A stretch of 64,000 bases of DNA, taken from contig CACXAQ010000001.1 of the NCBI GenBank assembly GCA_902765595.1, positions 183,475 to 247,474 of the forward strand. The letters are read 5' to 3'. Each line of letters opens with the position of its first letter. Position 1 is the stretch's first letter. The notes under the pieces are model-generated. The model worked only from the letters and a program-made list of their open reading frames with translations, had not been told where the DNA came from and made no database searches. The DNA comes from Oscillospiraceae bacterium (GTDB lineage Bacteria > Bacillota > Clostridia > Oscillospirales > Oscillospiraceae). Made by a program: the position numbers and the translations under genes. Positions 1 to 10,026 of the stretch are shown here, in pieces.

Positions 1-632
1 GGCGGCTGGAGTGGCAGGACCTGTTCTTCGGCGTCTATGGGCACTATGTTACCCAAATCACCGGCAATATCCTGTTCCATTCCGTGCCCTATCAGGTGAA
101 GTATGACAGCGGATCCCTGGAATACTGGGAATTTGACAAGCTGGGGACCAGCGCCTCCGCTGGCTGCGTCCGGCTGCAGATCAAGGACGCCAAGTGGATC
201 TTTGACAATTATTTCGGCATCTACGCGGTGGAGTTCTACGGGGACGAAGACCCCGGTCCGCTGGGAAGACCCTCCGCGCCCCAGATCTCCGATGATGAAC
301 TGCGCCGGGGCTGGGACCCCACCGATCCGGACAGCCGGAACCTGTGGTTCAAGACGGATGAGGAGATCTACGAGCTTTTCCCCTGGCTGGATCAGGAACC
401 TGATACGACTCCGGAGCCGACCCCAGAGCCCACTCCGGAACCGACACCGGAACCCACGCCTGAGCCGACCCCAGAGCCGACCCCAGAGCCAACTCCGGAA
501 CCAACTCCGGAACCGACACCGGAACCCACGCCTGAGCCGACCCCAGAGCCGACCCCAGAGCCAACTCCGGAATCCACGCCGGAGCCCACGCCGGAACCAT
601 CTCCGGAGCCTACCCCGGGAGTCGAGCCCTGA
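1..632 (+). CDS. L,D-transpeptidase (YkuD domain), C-terminal part, with Pro/Glu repeat tail
   Basis: The reading frame enters from the left edge, so the N-terminus is missing. The visible part contains the end of a YkuD catalytic domain: HSVPY, then SASAGCVRL, which carries the active-site cysteine of this family, then DAKWIFDNY. Known members make 3-3 peptidoglycan cross-links or attach proteins to the wall outside the membrane. After the domain, a tail of about 55 residues made of TPEP units (PTPEPTPE...) runs to the stop; such tails usually act as wall-spanning spacers. The DNA of the tail contains a 72-base tandem duplication. A strong hairpin terminator follows directly. Family assignment is firm; substrate is not visible. 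Confidence 0.88.
   Translation, partial: RLEWQDLFFGVYGHYVTQITGNILFHSVPYQVKYDSGSLEYWEFDKLGTSASAGCVRLQIKDAKWIFDNYFGIYAVEFYGDEDPGPLGRPSAPQISDDELRRGWDPTDPDSRNLWFKTDEEIYELFPWLDQEPDTTPEPTPEPTPEPTPEPTPEPTPEPTPEPTPEPTPEPTPEPTPEPTPEPTPEPTPESTPEPTPEPSPEPTPGVEP
432..572 (+). repeat. 72-base tandem duplication in the TPEP-coding tail
   Basis: The block beginning ACTCCGGAACCGACACC at 432 recurs at 504 with near-identical sequence for about 69 bases. It sits within a degenerate 12-base repeat coding for TPEP. The identity at silent positions indicates a recent slippage or unequal crossing-over event. Confidence 0.85.
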
Positions 633-655
633 GACCGAAACCGGAGAAGAAGAGG

Positions 656-700
656 GCCTCTGTTGGGCGCCGAAGGGCGCCCAACAGAGGCTCTCTTCTC
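656..700 (+). terminator. Rho-independent terminator after the L,D-transpeptidase
   Basis: Perfect 16-bp stem (656-671 with 676-691) around a GAAG loop, followed by a pyrimidine-rich tail. Confidence 0.85.
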
Positions 701-846
701 TCATCTTCCGGAGAAAAAGGAAAGCGGTCGTCCTGCGAGGATTAAGCAGACCCCGGAATGGGTAAACTATCCATCCGGGGCTGGATAATCCGGTAAAATG
801 ACGGCGGGAGGGGCAAGTTTTTCCTAAATTTTTTTCACAAATTTTC

Positions 847-875
847 TTGACTTAATTTGGCTAATATGCTAATAT
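847..875 (+). promoter_or_regulatory. str operon promoter
   Basis: TTGACT at 847-852, 17-base spacer, TATAAT-like TAATAT at 870-875. It is the only strong promoter in the 358-base gap between 632 and 991, and the flanking DNA is AT-rich as usual for ribosomal promoters. Confidence 0.88.
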
Positions 876-881
876 TCAGTA

Positions 882-990
882 GTTCGTGGCATGGCGCGCC
901 CGAAGTGCGCCCATTTTCCCGAACAAAGGAGAAAAGCCCCGAAAAATCAGGCTTTCCCCGAATTTCATTATTGAAGAAAGGAGGAACAAA
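882..990 (+). promoter_or_regulatory. Structured 5' leader of the str operon
   Basis: About 109 bases from the predicted start site to rpsL. A hairpin at 891-914 (ATGGCGCGC with GTGCGCCCAT, one bulge) and a weaker one pairing AAAAGCC with GGCTTT lie upstream of the AGGAGG site. A regulatory role is possible but not shown. The rest of the 633-990 gap holds only the terminator and promoter. Confidence 0.4.
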
Positions 991-1416
991 ATGCCAACTT
1001 TTAACCAGCTCGTCAGAAAGGGCAGAGAAAAGGTCACCTACAAGTCCACTTCTCCCGCTATGCAGAAGGGTATGAACACCCTGAAGAACAAGGAGACCAA
1101 CCTGAGCTCCCCCCAGAAGAGAGGCGTCTGCACCGCAGTCCGTACCTCTACTCCCAAGAAGCCCAACTCCGCTCTGCGTAAGATCGCGCGTGTCCGTCTG
1201 ACCAATGGTTACGAGGTCACTGCTTACATCCCCGGTATCGGCCACAACCTGCAGGAGCACTCTGTCGTGATGATTCGCGGCGGTCGTGTCAAGGACCTGC
1301 CTGGTGTGCGTTACCACATCATCCGCGGCACTCTGGATGCCCAGGGCGTCAACGGTCGTATGCAGGCTCGTTCCAAGTACGGCGCCAAGAGACCCAAAGC
1401 TGCGAAGAAGAAGTAA
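991..1416 (+). CDS. rpsL: 30S ribosomal protein S12
   Basis: S12 of the small ribosomal subunit, part of the decoding centre. The 141-residue protein starts [12 protein letters not shown] and contains the Firmicutes-type insertion before [10 protein letters not shown]. The loops [11 protein letters not shown] and [13 protein letters not shown] are wild type at the two lysines whose substitution gives streptomycin resistance, so the sequence predicts a sensitive ribosome. The ATG at 991 follows GAAAGGAGG at good spacing; an in-frame ATG at 886 lies just after the promoter and would add residues foreign to S12, so it is rejected. First gene of the str operon. Confidence 0.98.
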   Translation: MPTFNQLVRKGREKVTYKSTSPAMQKGMNTLKNKETNLSSPQKRGVCTAVRTSTPKKPNSALRKIARVRLTNGYEVTAYIPGIGHNLQEHSVVMIRGGRVKDLPGVRYHIIRGTLDAQGVNGRMQARSKYGAKRPKAAKKK

Positions 1417-1712
1417 TTTCCCGACGCGGCAAAGCTTGGGAAACGCCGCATCAGACTCCAGCGGCATCTTGCGGACGATCCGCACTCTGGCTTCATCGCT
1501 TTTCCTCGAAATCCACAAAGGATTCCGTCGGAAAACCGCTATCGCCAGACTGCAGAGCCTCTCGCAATCCGCTCTTGCAGCCTGATCCGCCGTTCCCCAT
1601 CTGCCCTGTCGTTTATCTATATTTTCATGTGGATAGACCTCGGGGCGCAACGGGTACCCAAAGGGTATTCGAGTACCTGTGAATCCATTTTTTAATGAAG
1701 GAGGGAAGCAAC
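1417..1712 (+). other. Long structured rpsL-rpsG intercistronic spacer
   Basis: 296 bases without a gene inside an operon where this gap is normally short. Arms 1485-1505 and 1530-1550 form an imperfect 21-base inverted repeat (about 15 pairs) enclosing a smaller AATCC/GGATT hairpin; GCGGACGATCCGC at 1471-1483 forms another. In E. coli the S12-S7 spacer is the target of S7 translational feedback; a similar role here is inference. No terminator or promoter is obvious. Confidence 0.5.
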
Positions 1713-2183
1713 GTGCCCAGAAGAGGTAATGTTCCCAAAAGAGAAATCTTGCCGGATCCTATGTATAACAGCGTTCTGGTGACCAAGCTCATCAATGGCG
1801 TTATGCTCGACGGCAAGAAAGGTGTTGCTCAGAAGGTCGTCTACGACGCTTTTGACATCATCAAGGAGAAGACCGGTAAGGAGCCCCTTGATGCTTTCAC
1901 CGAAGCCATGAACAACATTATGCCCGCTCTGGAGGTCAAGGCTCGCCGTGTCGGTGGTGCAACCTATCAGGTTCCTATCGAAGTCCGGCCCGCCCGCCGT
2001 CAGACCCTGGCTCTGCGCTGGCTGGTCGACTACAGCCGCAAGCGCAGCGAAAAGACCATGAAAGAGCGCCTGGCAGGCGAGATCATGGATGCCTGCAATA
2101 ACCTCGGCAACTCCGTGAAGAAGCGCGAGGATATGCACAAAAACGCCGAGGCCAACAAGGCCTTCGCGCACTTCCGCTGGTAA
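1713..2183 (+). CDS. rpsG: 30S ribosomal protein S7
   Basis: Primary binding protein of the 16S 3' domain; organises the small-subunit head. The 156-residue product starting [16 protein letters not shown] has the family's usual length, with [15 protein letters not shown] in the central region and [19 protein letters not shown] before it. I choose the GTG at 1713, eight bases after AAGGAGGG. An in-frame ATG at 1695 would place the ribosome binding site inside the gene and add six non-homologous residues. The gene follows an unusually long structured spacer and precedes fusA by 21 bases. Confidence 0.97.
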   Translation: MPRRGNVPKREILPDPMYNSVLVTKLINGVMLDGKKGVAQKVVYDAFDIIKEKTGKEPLDAFTEAMNNIMPALEVKARRVGGATYQVPIEVRPARRQTLALRWLVDYSRKRSEKTMKERLAGEIMDACNNLGNSVKKREDMHKNAEANKAFAHFRW

Positions 2184-2204
2184 GGCGCACAGGAGTTATT
2201 TCCC

Positions 2205-4298
2205 ATGCCCAGAAAATATTCACTCGAAAGAACCAGAAATATCGGCATTATGGCCCATATTGACGCGGGCAAGACCACGACAACGGAACGCATTCTGTTT
2301 TACACCGGCGTCAATTACAAGCTCGGCGAGACCCATGAGGGTACTGCGACCATGGACTGGATGGAGCAGGAGCAGGAGAGGGGTATCACCATCACCTCCG
2401 CCGCTACCACCTGCTTTTGGCGCGACACCCGCATCAACATCATCGATACTCCGGGCCATGTGGACTTCACCGTGGAGGTCGAGCGCTCCCTGCGTGTGCT
2501 GGACGGCTGTGTGACGGTCCTCTGTGCAAAGGGCGGCGTGGAGCCCCAGTCCGAAACGGTCTGGAGACAGGCGGACCACTATCATGTCCCCCGGATGATC
2601 TACGTGAACAAGATGGACATCATGGGCGCGGACTTCTATCATGTGCTGGATATGGTGCATGATCGGCTCAAGTGCAACGCCGTCCCCATCCAGCTCCCCA
2701 TCGGCAAAGAGGAGAGCTTTGTGGGGATCATCGATCTGGTGGATATGAATGCGCGCATCTATCACGACGACCTGGGTAAGGACATGTCCACCGAGGAGAT
2801 CCCCGCGGACATGCAGGACCTGGCACAGGAATATCATGAGAAGCTCCTGGAAGCGGTTTCCGACTTTGACGACGAGATCATGGAATTGTATCTCGACGGC
2901 GAAGAAGTCCCCGCGGACAAGATCCGCGCGGCGATCCGGAGAGCCACGGTCTCGGTGAAGATGGTTCCCGTGACCTGCGGCACTTCCTACAAAAACAAAG
3001 GCGTGCAGAAGCTCCTCGACGCCATCGTGGACTACATGCCCTCCCCGCTGGATGTACCTCCGGTGGAAGGCAAGCATCCCAAGACGGACGCTGTGGAGAC
3101 CCGGGAGGCAAGCGACGACGCCCCCTTCTCCGCCCTTGCGTTTAAGATCATGACCGACCCCTACGTGGGAAGGCTTGGTTTCTTCCGTGTCTATTCGGGC
3201 ACCCTGGAGACCGGCAAAACGGTCCTGAACTCCACCAAGGGACAACGGGAGCGCCTCGGCCGCATCCTGCAGATGCACGCCAATCACAGAGAAGACATCG
3301 ACCAGGTCTGGTCCGGTGACATCGCCGCGGCGGTGGGGCTGAAAAACACCACCACCGGCGACACGCTCTGTGATGAAAAACACCCCATTATTTTGGAATC
3401 CATGGAATTCCCCGAACCGGTCATCCGTGTGGCCATTGAGCCCAAGACGAAGGCCGGCCAGGAGAAAATGGCCATCGCCCTGCAAAAGCTGGCGGATGAG
3501 GACCCCACCTTCAAGACCTATACGGACGAGGAGACGGGCCAGACCATCATCGCCGGCATGGGCGAGCTTCACCTGGAGATCATCGTGGACAGACTTCTGC
3601 GCGAGTTCAAGGTGGAGGCCAACGTGGGCAAGCCGCAGGTCTCTTATAAGGAGACGATCCGGCGCGCCGCAACGGCCGATACCCGCTACGTGCGTCAGAC
3701 CGGCGGCAAGGGCCAGTTTGCCCATGTGAAGCTGATGATCGAGCCGAACGAGCCCGGCAAGGGTTACGAATTCGTCAATAAGGTCACCGGCGGCGCGATC
3801 CCCAAGGAATTTATCCCCTGCGTGGATCAAGGCATCCAGGGAGCGATGCTCTCCGGCGTTCTGGCGGGCTATCAGGTGGTGGACGTGAAGGCAACTTTGC
3901 TGGATGGTTCCTTCCACGAGGTAGACTCTTCGGAGCTGGCCTTTAAGATCTGCGGCAGCATGGCTTTTAAGGAAGCCTGCCAGAAGGCGGAACCCACCCT
4001 GCTTGAACCGATCATGAAGGTCGTTGTGACCGCGCCCGAGGAATACATGGGCGACGTGATGGGCGACCTGAACGCACGGCGCGGGCAGATCCAGGGCTCC
4101 GATATTCGAAACGGCGCCGCCGTGATCGAGAGCATGGTACCGCTCTCCACAATGTTCGGTTACGCGACCGATCTGCGCAGCAAGACCCAGGGCCGGGCCA
4201 CCTATGTGATGGAACCCAGCCACTTCGTCGAGCTGCCCCGTAATTTGCAGGAATCCCTTGTGAACAGCCGCATGGGTTTCTCAAATGCTAAATGGTAA
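2205..4298 (+). CDS. fusA: Elongation factor G
   Basis: Translocase GTPase of the ribosome elongation cycle, also acting in ribosome recycling. The protein has 697 residues. The P-loop AHIDAGKT is at 17-24, switch [12 protein letters not shown] near 59-69, DTPGH at 81-85 and NKMD at 135-138. Domains II-V follow in the normal order and no deletion is seen. The ATG at 2205 follows AGGAG. It lies between rpsG and tuf, as in the standard str operon, and there is no terminator between these genes. Confidence 0.98.
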   Translation: MPRKYSLERTRNIGIMAHIDAGKTTTTERILFYTGVNYKLGETHEGTATMDWMEQEQERGITITSAATTCFWRDTRINIIDTPGHVDFTVEVERSLRVLDGCVTVLCAKGGVEPQSETVWRQADHYHVPRMIYVNKMDIMGADFYHVLDMVHDRLKCNAVPIQLPIGKEESFVGIIDLVDMNARIYHDDLGKDMSTEEIPADMQDLAQEYHEKLLEAVSDFDDEIMELYLDGEEVPADKIRAAIRRATVSVKMVPVTCGTSYKNKGVQKLLDAIVDYMPSPLDVPPVEGKHPKTDAVETREASDDAPFSALAFKIMTDPYVGRLGFFRVYSGTLETGKTVLNSTKGQRERLGRILQMHANHREDIDQVWSGDIAAAVGLKNTTTGDTLCDEKHPIILESMEFPEPVIRVAIEPKTKAGQEKMAIALQKLADEDPTFKTYTDEETGQTIIAGMGELHLEIIVDRLLREFKVEANVGKPQVSYKETIRRAATADTRYVRQTGGKGQFAHVKLMIEPNEPGKGYEFVNKVTGGAIPKEFIPCVDQGIQGAMLSGVLAGYQVVDVKATLLDGSFHEVDSSELAFKICGSMAFKEACQKAEPTLLEPIMKVVVTAPEEYMGDVMGDLNARRGQIQGSDIRNGAAVIESMVPLSTMFGYATDLRSKTQGRATYVMEPSHFVELPRNLQESLVNSRMGFSNAKW

Positions 4299-4347
4299 GT
4301 TTTTAGGCAAAACAAATCAGTTCTAAATTTATTAGGAGGATTTTACA

Positions 4348-5550
<1,203 letters not shown>

Positions 5551-5561
5551 TTCAAACCAAT

Positions 5562-5598
5562 AAAAAATCACGGCGCTCAGCGCCGTGATTTTTTGTTT
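5562..5598 (+). terminator. str operon terminator
   Basis: Perfect 15-bp stem (5562-5576 with 5580-5594) with A-run and T-run flanks. Confidence 0.95.
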
Positions 5599-5608
5599 CC
5601 AAACACAG

Positions 5609-5640
5609 CAGCGGGAGAACGTAGATCCGTTCTCCCGCTG
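5609..5640 (-). terminator. Hairpin ending the minus-strand cell-wall operon
   Basis: Perfect 13-bp stem (5609-5621 with 5628-5640) lying just after the stop of the minus-strand DUF1292 gene. The T-run is weak, so termination is likely but not certain. Confidence 0.65.
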
Positions 5641-5656
5641 TTCGTTCTTCTTCCAA

Positions 5657-5941
5657 TCAGTCTTCAAAGATGAACTGTCCCTGGAAATGCTCCTTGAACT
5701 GTTCGTATACGGCCCGGAGCGTTTTCGGATCCTCCACGTCCACATAGCCTTCATCGCCGCCGCTGCGATCCAGCTGGAGGATCACCGCCTCGCCCTGATA
5801 GGGTCCCTCCAGGGGCATGAGGACGATGTATTCCTTCTCCTGGTACTGGATCAGGTCCAGAAAGCGGAAAGCCATCTGATCCCCGTCTTCGTCGGAGAGA
5901 TAGATGGGCTCGCTGCCCAGCGCGTCAAATTGATGATCCAT
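5657..5941 (-). CDS. DUF1292 family protein
   Basis: Acidic 94-residue protein with the pattern of DUF1292: a beta-rich stretch IYLSDEDGDQMAFRFLDLI, then KEYIVLMPL, then EAVILQL, and a short C-terminal helix LRAVYEQFKEHF. This family is widespread in Firmicutes and its function is not known. It is the last gene of the minus-strand operon that begins with the FHA-SEDS gene, 26 bases after the YdcF-like gene. The match rests on overall pattern rather than catalytic residues, because none are known. Confidence 0.82.
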   Translation of the reverse strand: MDHQFDALGSEPIYLSDEDGDQMAFRFLDLIQYQEKEYIVLMPLEGPYQGEAVILQLDRSGGDEGYVDVEDPKTLRAVYEQFKEHFQGQFIFED

Positions 5942-5967
5942 GCTGATCCCTCGCTTTTCCGACAGCT

Positions 5968-6834
5968 TCAGTATCCGAAGACCCAGAGATGGGTCACACC
6001 GAAGGCTTCCCGGATGAAATAGTTGAGCATCACAAAGAAGTAGCCCCAGGGAGCCGCTACCCCAGCCGCCTCTACGCCCAGGTTGCGGGACATGAGCTTG
6101 GCCCGGTACAGGTGGTAGGCGCTGGAGACGATGGCGACATTGTCCTCAGGCTCGTCGCCCCGATCCCGAATAATGGCAAAGGAATACTCCAGGTTCTCCA
6201 TGGTGGAGGTAGCCTTGTCCTCCATCAGGATCCGCTCTTCGGGAATGCCGTTTGCAATCAGCCAGTCGTGCATGGCCTGGGCTTCGGTGATATTCTCTCC
6301 CGCGCCCTTGCCGCCGGAGACGATGGCAACGCTGTCCGGGTACTGATTCAGATAGTCCAGTGCGCCCTCCAGCCGCCGCACCAGCGTGAGAGAGGGAGTG
6401 TCGCCGTGGACGGCGGCGCCCAGGACGATCAGGTAGTCCCGCTCCGGGTCCTGGTCGGTGACGGCGTTTTTCACGATGGGCACTTCCACGATGCAGAAGT
6501 AGATCACGCCAATGCAGATCAGCACGATCAGCGCCCGCCACAGGGTTCGGCTGAAGAAGCGGTGGGCCGCGATCAGCGCGGCGATCCCGATGGCGATATA
6601 GCCCCAATAGGCGTAGCCCCGGAACAGAAAGCGCAGTGCTAGCCCCGCTGCCGCAAAGAGCCCGGAGAGAATAGCCCAGTTTTTCCGAAACACGTCGATC
6701 ACAATGATCCCGGCGGCCGCCAGAAGGGGATAGGCCAGGTAGAAGTATCGTCCGCCCCTGTACCACAGCAGGGCCGCACCCAGAAGCAGGACCAGCGCGA
6801 TCCCCAGCCACAGGAATACTTTCTTTTTATTCAT
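5968..6834 (-). CDS. YdcF/SanA-like (DUF218) membrane protein
   Basis: 288 residues. The N-terminal third has several hydrophobic segments (about 5-25, 30-50 and further ones up to residue 130). The soluble DUF218 domain follows, with YLIVLGAAVHGDTPSLTL, SGGKGAGENITEAQAM, EDKATSTMENLEYS and VSSAYHLYRAKL. Family members include SanA and YdcF, linked to envelope integrity; the biochemical activity is unsettled. The start at 6834 follows GGGAGG and overlaps the ABC-F stop by 8 bases, indicating translational coupling; an upstream in-frame ATG at 6855 lacks a ribosome site. Confidence 0.85.
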   Translation of the reverse strand: MNKKKVFLWLGIALVLLLGAALLWYRGGRYFYLAYPLLAAAGIIVIDVFRKNWAILSGLFAAAGLALRFLFRGYAYWGYIAIGIAALIAAHRFFSRTLWRALIVLICIGVIYFCIVEVPIVKNAVTDQDPERDYLIVLGAAVHGDTPSLTLVRRLEGALDYLNQYPDSVAIVSGGKGAGENITEAQAMHDWLIANGIPEERILMEDKATSTMENLEYSFAIIRDRGDEPEDNVAIVSSAYHLYRAKLMSRNLGVEAAGVAAPWGYFFVMLNYFIREAFGVTHLWVFGY

Positions 6835-8692
6835 GGAGTTCCTCCCATTTTTCATACAGGGCCATCAGCTCTGTATCCAGCTCGTCCCGTTCCGCTCCGA
6901 TCTCCATCAGCTTCTGATAGTCGGCGGCGTGGGCCTCCGCCTCCCGGTCCAGCGCGGCGATCTTTTCCTCCAGCCGGGCGATCTCACGCTCGGTTTTGGC
7001 GATCTGCTTTTCCGCGTTGGGCGCATGGGGCTTTTTCTTTTCTTCTTTTGGATGTACTGTCTTCTCGACCTGCTGGAAGACCGCCTGCCGTTCCTTCCAG
7101 GCGCAGTATTCCTTGTAGCCGCCGCGGAAATCCGTGATCTCTCCGTTTTGAAGCGCCCAGATCCGGGTGGCGAATTTCTCGATAAAATACCGGTCGTGGG
7201 AGACGAAGAGCAGGGTCTGCTCGTAGTCGGAGAGGGCGTCCTCCATCCATTCCCGGCTGGCGATGTCCAGGTGGTTGGTGGGCTCGTCCAGGATCAGGAA
7301 GTTCACATCCCCGCCCATGAGCATGCACAGCTTCAATCGGCTGCGCTCTCCGCCGGAGAGGGCCCCCACGGGGGTGAATACGCTCTCTCCGCGGAAGCCG
7401 AAGGCGGCCAGCCTGTCCCGCGCTTCCTGGGGCTCGCAGCGGCAGTCGTAGAGCATGGTGTCCAGGGCCGAACGGGAATCCTCCGTGAAGCGTACGATCT
7501 GGGGCAGGTAGGCGGTGCGGACGGCGGGGCCCCGGTAGAGATAGCCCGTGTCCGGCGTCTCCTGGTCCATGATGAGGCGCACCAGGGTGGTCTTGCCGCT
7601 GCCGTTGTCGCCGATGAGGGCGATCCGCTCCCCGCCGGTGACCATGAGGGAGAGATCGGAGAACAGCTGCTTTTCGCCGTAGGCCTTGGAGAGACCTTCG
7701 GCCACCAGGACCTCGTCCCCGTTGAACTCCCGCTCCTTGAATTTCACGGAGAGCTTTTTCTGCTCCTTGGGCTTTTCGCTCTGCTGCAGCTTTTCGATGC
7801 GCTTTTCCATGGCGAAGGCACGCTTGTGCAGCTTGTCCGCGCCCATGAAGGCCCAGAGATGCATCTGCTCGGCGGCTCGGGTGAGCTGCTCGATCTTGGC
7901 CTGGTCCTTTTCGTACTGCTTCCGCTTTTCCTCAAAACGGCGCTGCCGCTCGGCAACATAGAAGCTGTAGTTGCCGCTGTAAAACTCGGCCTTTCCGTCC
8001 AGGATCTCGATGCAGCGCTGGGCCACCCGATCCAGGAAATAGCGGTCGTGGCTGATGGCGAGAACGGTGCCTTTGAAATGCAGGATGTACTCCTCCAGCC
8101 ACTCGGTGGCCCGCAGGTCCAGGTGGTTGGTGGGCTCGTCCAGCAGCAGGATGTCCGTATCCTCCAGAATGAGGCGGGCCAGGTTCACCCGGGTCTTCTC
8201 GCCGCCGGAGAGGCTGGAAAAGAGCTGGGCACGCTGGGCGGCGGGGATCTGCAGACCGTTTGCCACCCGGTTCCGGTCCACCTCCATCTGATAGCCGCCC
8301 AGACGGCGGAAGTCGTCGGAGAGCTTGTCGTATTCCCGCAGCAGGGCGGGGGACTGGTCCTGCTCCATCAGGAGCGTCAACTCGTCCATCCGCCTGCCCA
8401 TGTCGATGAGCCGCTGATGGGCGGAGCGGAGCACGTCCTCGGTGGTCCAGTCCTCGGGAAAGACCGGGATCTGGGAGATGAGGCCGATCCTCTTGCCGGG
8501 GGTCAGGCTCACCTGGCCCTCGTCGTAAGAAATCTCGCCTGTGAGGATGCGGAATAGGGTGGTTTTTCCACAGCCGTTGGGGCCCAGGATGCCCACTCGT
8601 TCTCCGGGATTTACGGTGAAGGAGAGCCCGTCCAGTATATTTTTGCCGATCTCAAAGGATTTGACCAGTGAGCTTACGGTGATCTCAGCCAT
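6827..8692 (-). CDS. ABC-F family ATPase (Uup/YfmR type)
   Basis: Cytoplasmic protein of 621 residues with two ATPase cassettes and no membrane segments, so it is an ABC-F translation factor rather than a transporter. Walker A GPNGCGKTT is at 37-45, signature LSGGEKTRVN at 161-170 and LLLDEPTNHLD at 182-192. The second set is GDNGSGKTT at 361-369, LSGGERSRLK near 445-454 and LILDEPTNHLD near 466-476. A charged linker lies at 240-315 and a C-terminal coiled coil at about 555-615, as in Uup. Members act on stalled ribosomes and some protect against antibiotics. Whether this one confers resistance cannot be read from the sequence. AAGGAG precedes the start. Confidence 0.93.
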   Translation of the reverse strand: MAEITVSSLVKSFEIGKNILDGLSFTVNPGERVGILGPNGCGKTTLFRILTGEISYDEGQVSLTPGKRIGLISQIPVFPEDWTTEDVLRSAHQRLIDMGRRMDELTLLMEQDQSPALLREYDKLSDDFRRLGGYQMEVDRNRVANGLQIPAAQRAQLFSSLSGGEKTRVNLARLILEDTDILLLDEPTNHLDLRATEWLEEYILHFKGTVLAISHDRYFLDRVAQRCIEILDGKAEFYSGNYSFYVAERQRRFEEKRKQYEKDQAKIEQLTRAAEQMHLWAFMGADKLHKRAFAMEKRIEKLQQSEKPKEQKKLSVKFKEREFNGDEVLVAEGLSKAYGEKQLFSDLSLMVTGGERIALIGDNGSGKTTLVRLIMDQETPDTGYLYRGPAVRTAYLPQIVRFTEDSRSALDTMLYDCRCEPQEARDRLAAFGFRGESVFTPVGALSGGERSRLKLCMLMGGDVNFLILDEPTNHLDIASREWMEDALSDYEQTLLFVSHDRYFIEKFATRIWALQNGEITDFRGGYKEYCAWKERQAVFQQVEKTVHPKEEKKKPHAPNAEKQIAKTEREIARLEEKIAALDREAEAHAADYQKLMEIGAERDELDTELMALYEKWEELHE

Positions 8693-8727
8693 AGATGGCT
8701 CCTTTCCATGCCAGGGGATCGGGAGGT

Positions 8728-10026
8728 TCAGGTATTGCGGATGGCGTACTGCAGGACTGTGTTGGCAAGACTGCCGGCCACGGTCAATCCGCCGCCGCCC
8801 TGCTCCACAAAGACCACAAAGGCGTAGGGGTGCGCGTCATCCAGCAAAAAGCCGGTAAACCAGGCGTGGCTGGTGCCGTCCCCCAATTCTGCGGTGCCGG
8901 TTTTGGCACAGAGCTTCAAGCCGGGAAAGCGGTACTCGCCCTCGTAGTGGTTCACCACATTATAGTTCATCATCTTCTGCAGGCGCTGGGCCGTGTTTGT
9001 CTCCAGGTAGCGGGAGCGCACCGGCTCCTCGCCGTCGTTGATGAGCTTGGGCTCCACCAGAATGCCGTCATTGGCCACCGCCGAGACAAAGCGCAGCAGG
9101 GAATAGGGACAGATCATGTCCGTGGATTGGCCGATGCCCGCCCAGCCCAGCTCGGGATCGCCGATGAATTCCAGGGGGAAATTCCCCGCGGCGGTGGGGA
9201 TGCCGTCCAGCTCATGGGGGTCCAGAAAACCAAACTGTCTCACATAGGAGGCAAGGGTGTCCTGCCCCAGACTGATGGCGATTTTGGCAAAGGCCACGTT
9301 GCAGGAGTTGGACAGCGCCTGCTCGAAGGTTTGCGAATAGTGGCAGCCGGAGCAGATGATGTCCACCCCCGCGATGGTGGTATAGCCGTAGCAGTAATAG
9401 CTTCGCTCATCAATATTGGGGATGTTCTCAATGGCGGCCGCCGCCGTGATGAGCTTGAAAACCGAGCCGGGGACGAAGGATGCGGAGAGGCAGCGGTTGA
9501 TATAGGCCCCCTCCTGAGGCAGGTAATCCGGGTCGGCGGGGTCCACAGAGGGGGAGGAGACCATGCTGAGCAGTTCTCCGGTCTTATAATTCACCACCAG
9601 GACCGCGCCTTTGCGCCCATCCAGGGCGGAGTAGGCCTTGGTGTTCAGGCCCGCGTCCACATTGAGCTTCAGAACCGTGTCCTTGGCCAGGGTCGTCCCC
9701 GTCAGGAGGGAGAAGCCCTGCAGGTCTTTCCAGTAGCTGGTGAGCAGACCGCTGCCGGTCCGGTCCCAGAAGTCTCCCGTGACGTGATAGTTGGCGATGC
9801 GGGTCTTCTCGTCTTCGGCAAAGCGGTTTTCCGTGGCGGAGAAGGAGGCCAGCACCACGCCGCTGCGGTCGATCAGCGCCCCGGTGGAGCCGGAGTTCGC
9901 CCGGGAAAAGGTGAGCGCCCAGTCCTTCCCGTGGTCCACGTAGCGCAGCACATAGCCCAGCATGCCCACGATCACGAGAATGGCCAGCAGCAGGACGGAG
10001 ATGGCCCGATTGGTGATCTTCTTCAT
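8728..10026 (-). CDS. Class B penicillin-binding protein (peptidoglycan transpeptidase)
   Basis: 432 residues with one N-terminal membrane anchor at about 8-28 and a short pedestal domain, followed by the transpeptidase domain. The three active-site motifs are intact: SVFK at 188-191 with the nucleophile Ser188, SCN at 241-243 and KTGT at 375-378. The N-terminal part is shorter than in FtsI, resembling the PbpA type of Actinobacteria. The start overlaps the stop of the FHA-SEDS gene by 4 bases, so the glycosyltransferase and transpeptidase are co-translated, as expected for a SEDS/bPBP pair. It catalyses 4-3 cross-linking outside the membrane. Confidence 0.93.
   Translation of the reverse strand: MKKITNRAISVLLLAILVIVGMLGYVLRYVDHGKDWALTFSRANSGSTGALIDRSGVVLASFSATENRFAEDEKTRIANYHVTGDFWDRTGSGLLTSYWKDLQGFSLLTGTTLAKDTVLKLNVDAGLNTKAYSALDGRKGAVLVVNYKTGELLSMVSSPSVDPADPDYLPQEGAYINRCLSASFVPGSVFKLITAAAAIENIPNIDERSYYCYGYTTIAGVDIICSGCHYSQTFEQALSNSCNVAFAKIAISLGQDTLASYVRQFGFLDPHELDGIPTAAGNFPLEFIGDPELGWAGIGQSTDMICPYSLLRFVSAVANDGILVEPKLINDGEEPVRSRYLETNTAQRLQKMMNYNVVNHYEGEYRFPGLKLCAKTGTAELGDGTSHAWFTGFLLDDAHPYAFVVFVEQGGGGLTVAGSLANTVLQYAIRNT

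Noticed and set aside
409-610. Regular repeat array considered as CRISPR
   Set aside because: Repeats are 12-base, contiguous and coding (TPEP); there are no unique spacers.
991-1416. Streptomycin-resistance allele of rpsL
   Set aside because: Both key lysine loops (TPKKPNS and GRVKDLPG) are wild type.
835-1650. 271-codon minus-strand frame across rpsL and the spacer
   Set aside because: Antisense to a highly conserved gene with no start signals; the spacer part is better read as structured RNA.
2220-4223. 667-codon open frame antisense to fusA
   Set aside because: It mirrors the codon structure of fusA, has no ribosome site, and the translation resembles no protein. It is a high-GC shadow.
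6827-8692. ABC transporter ATPase that could serve the ATPase-less permeases at 18366
   Set aside because: It has two fused cassettes with an ABC-F linker and C-terminal coiled coil, which marks a ribosome factor, not a transporter subunit.
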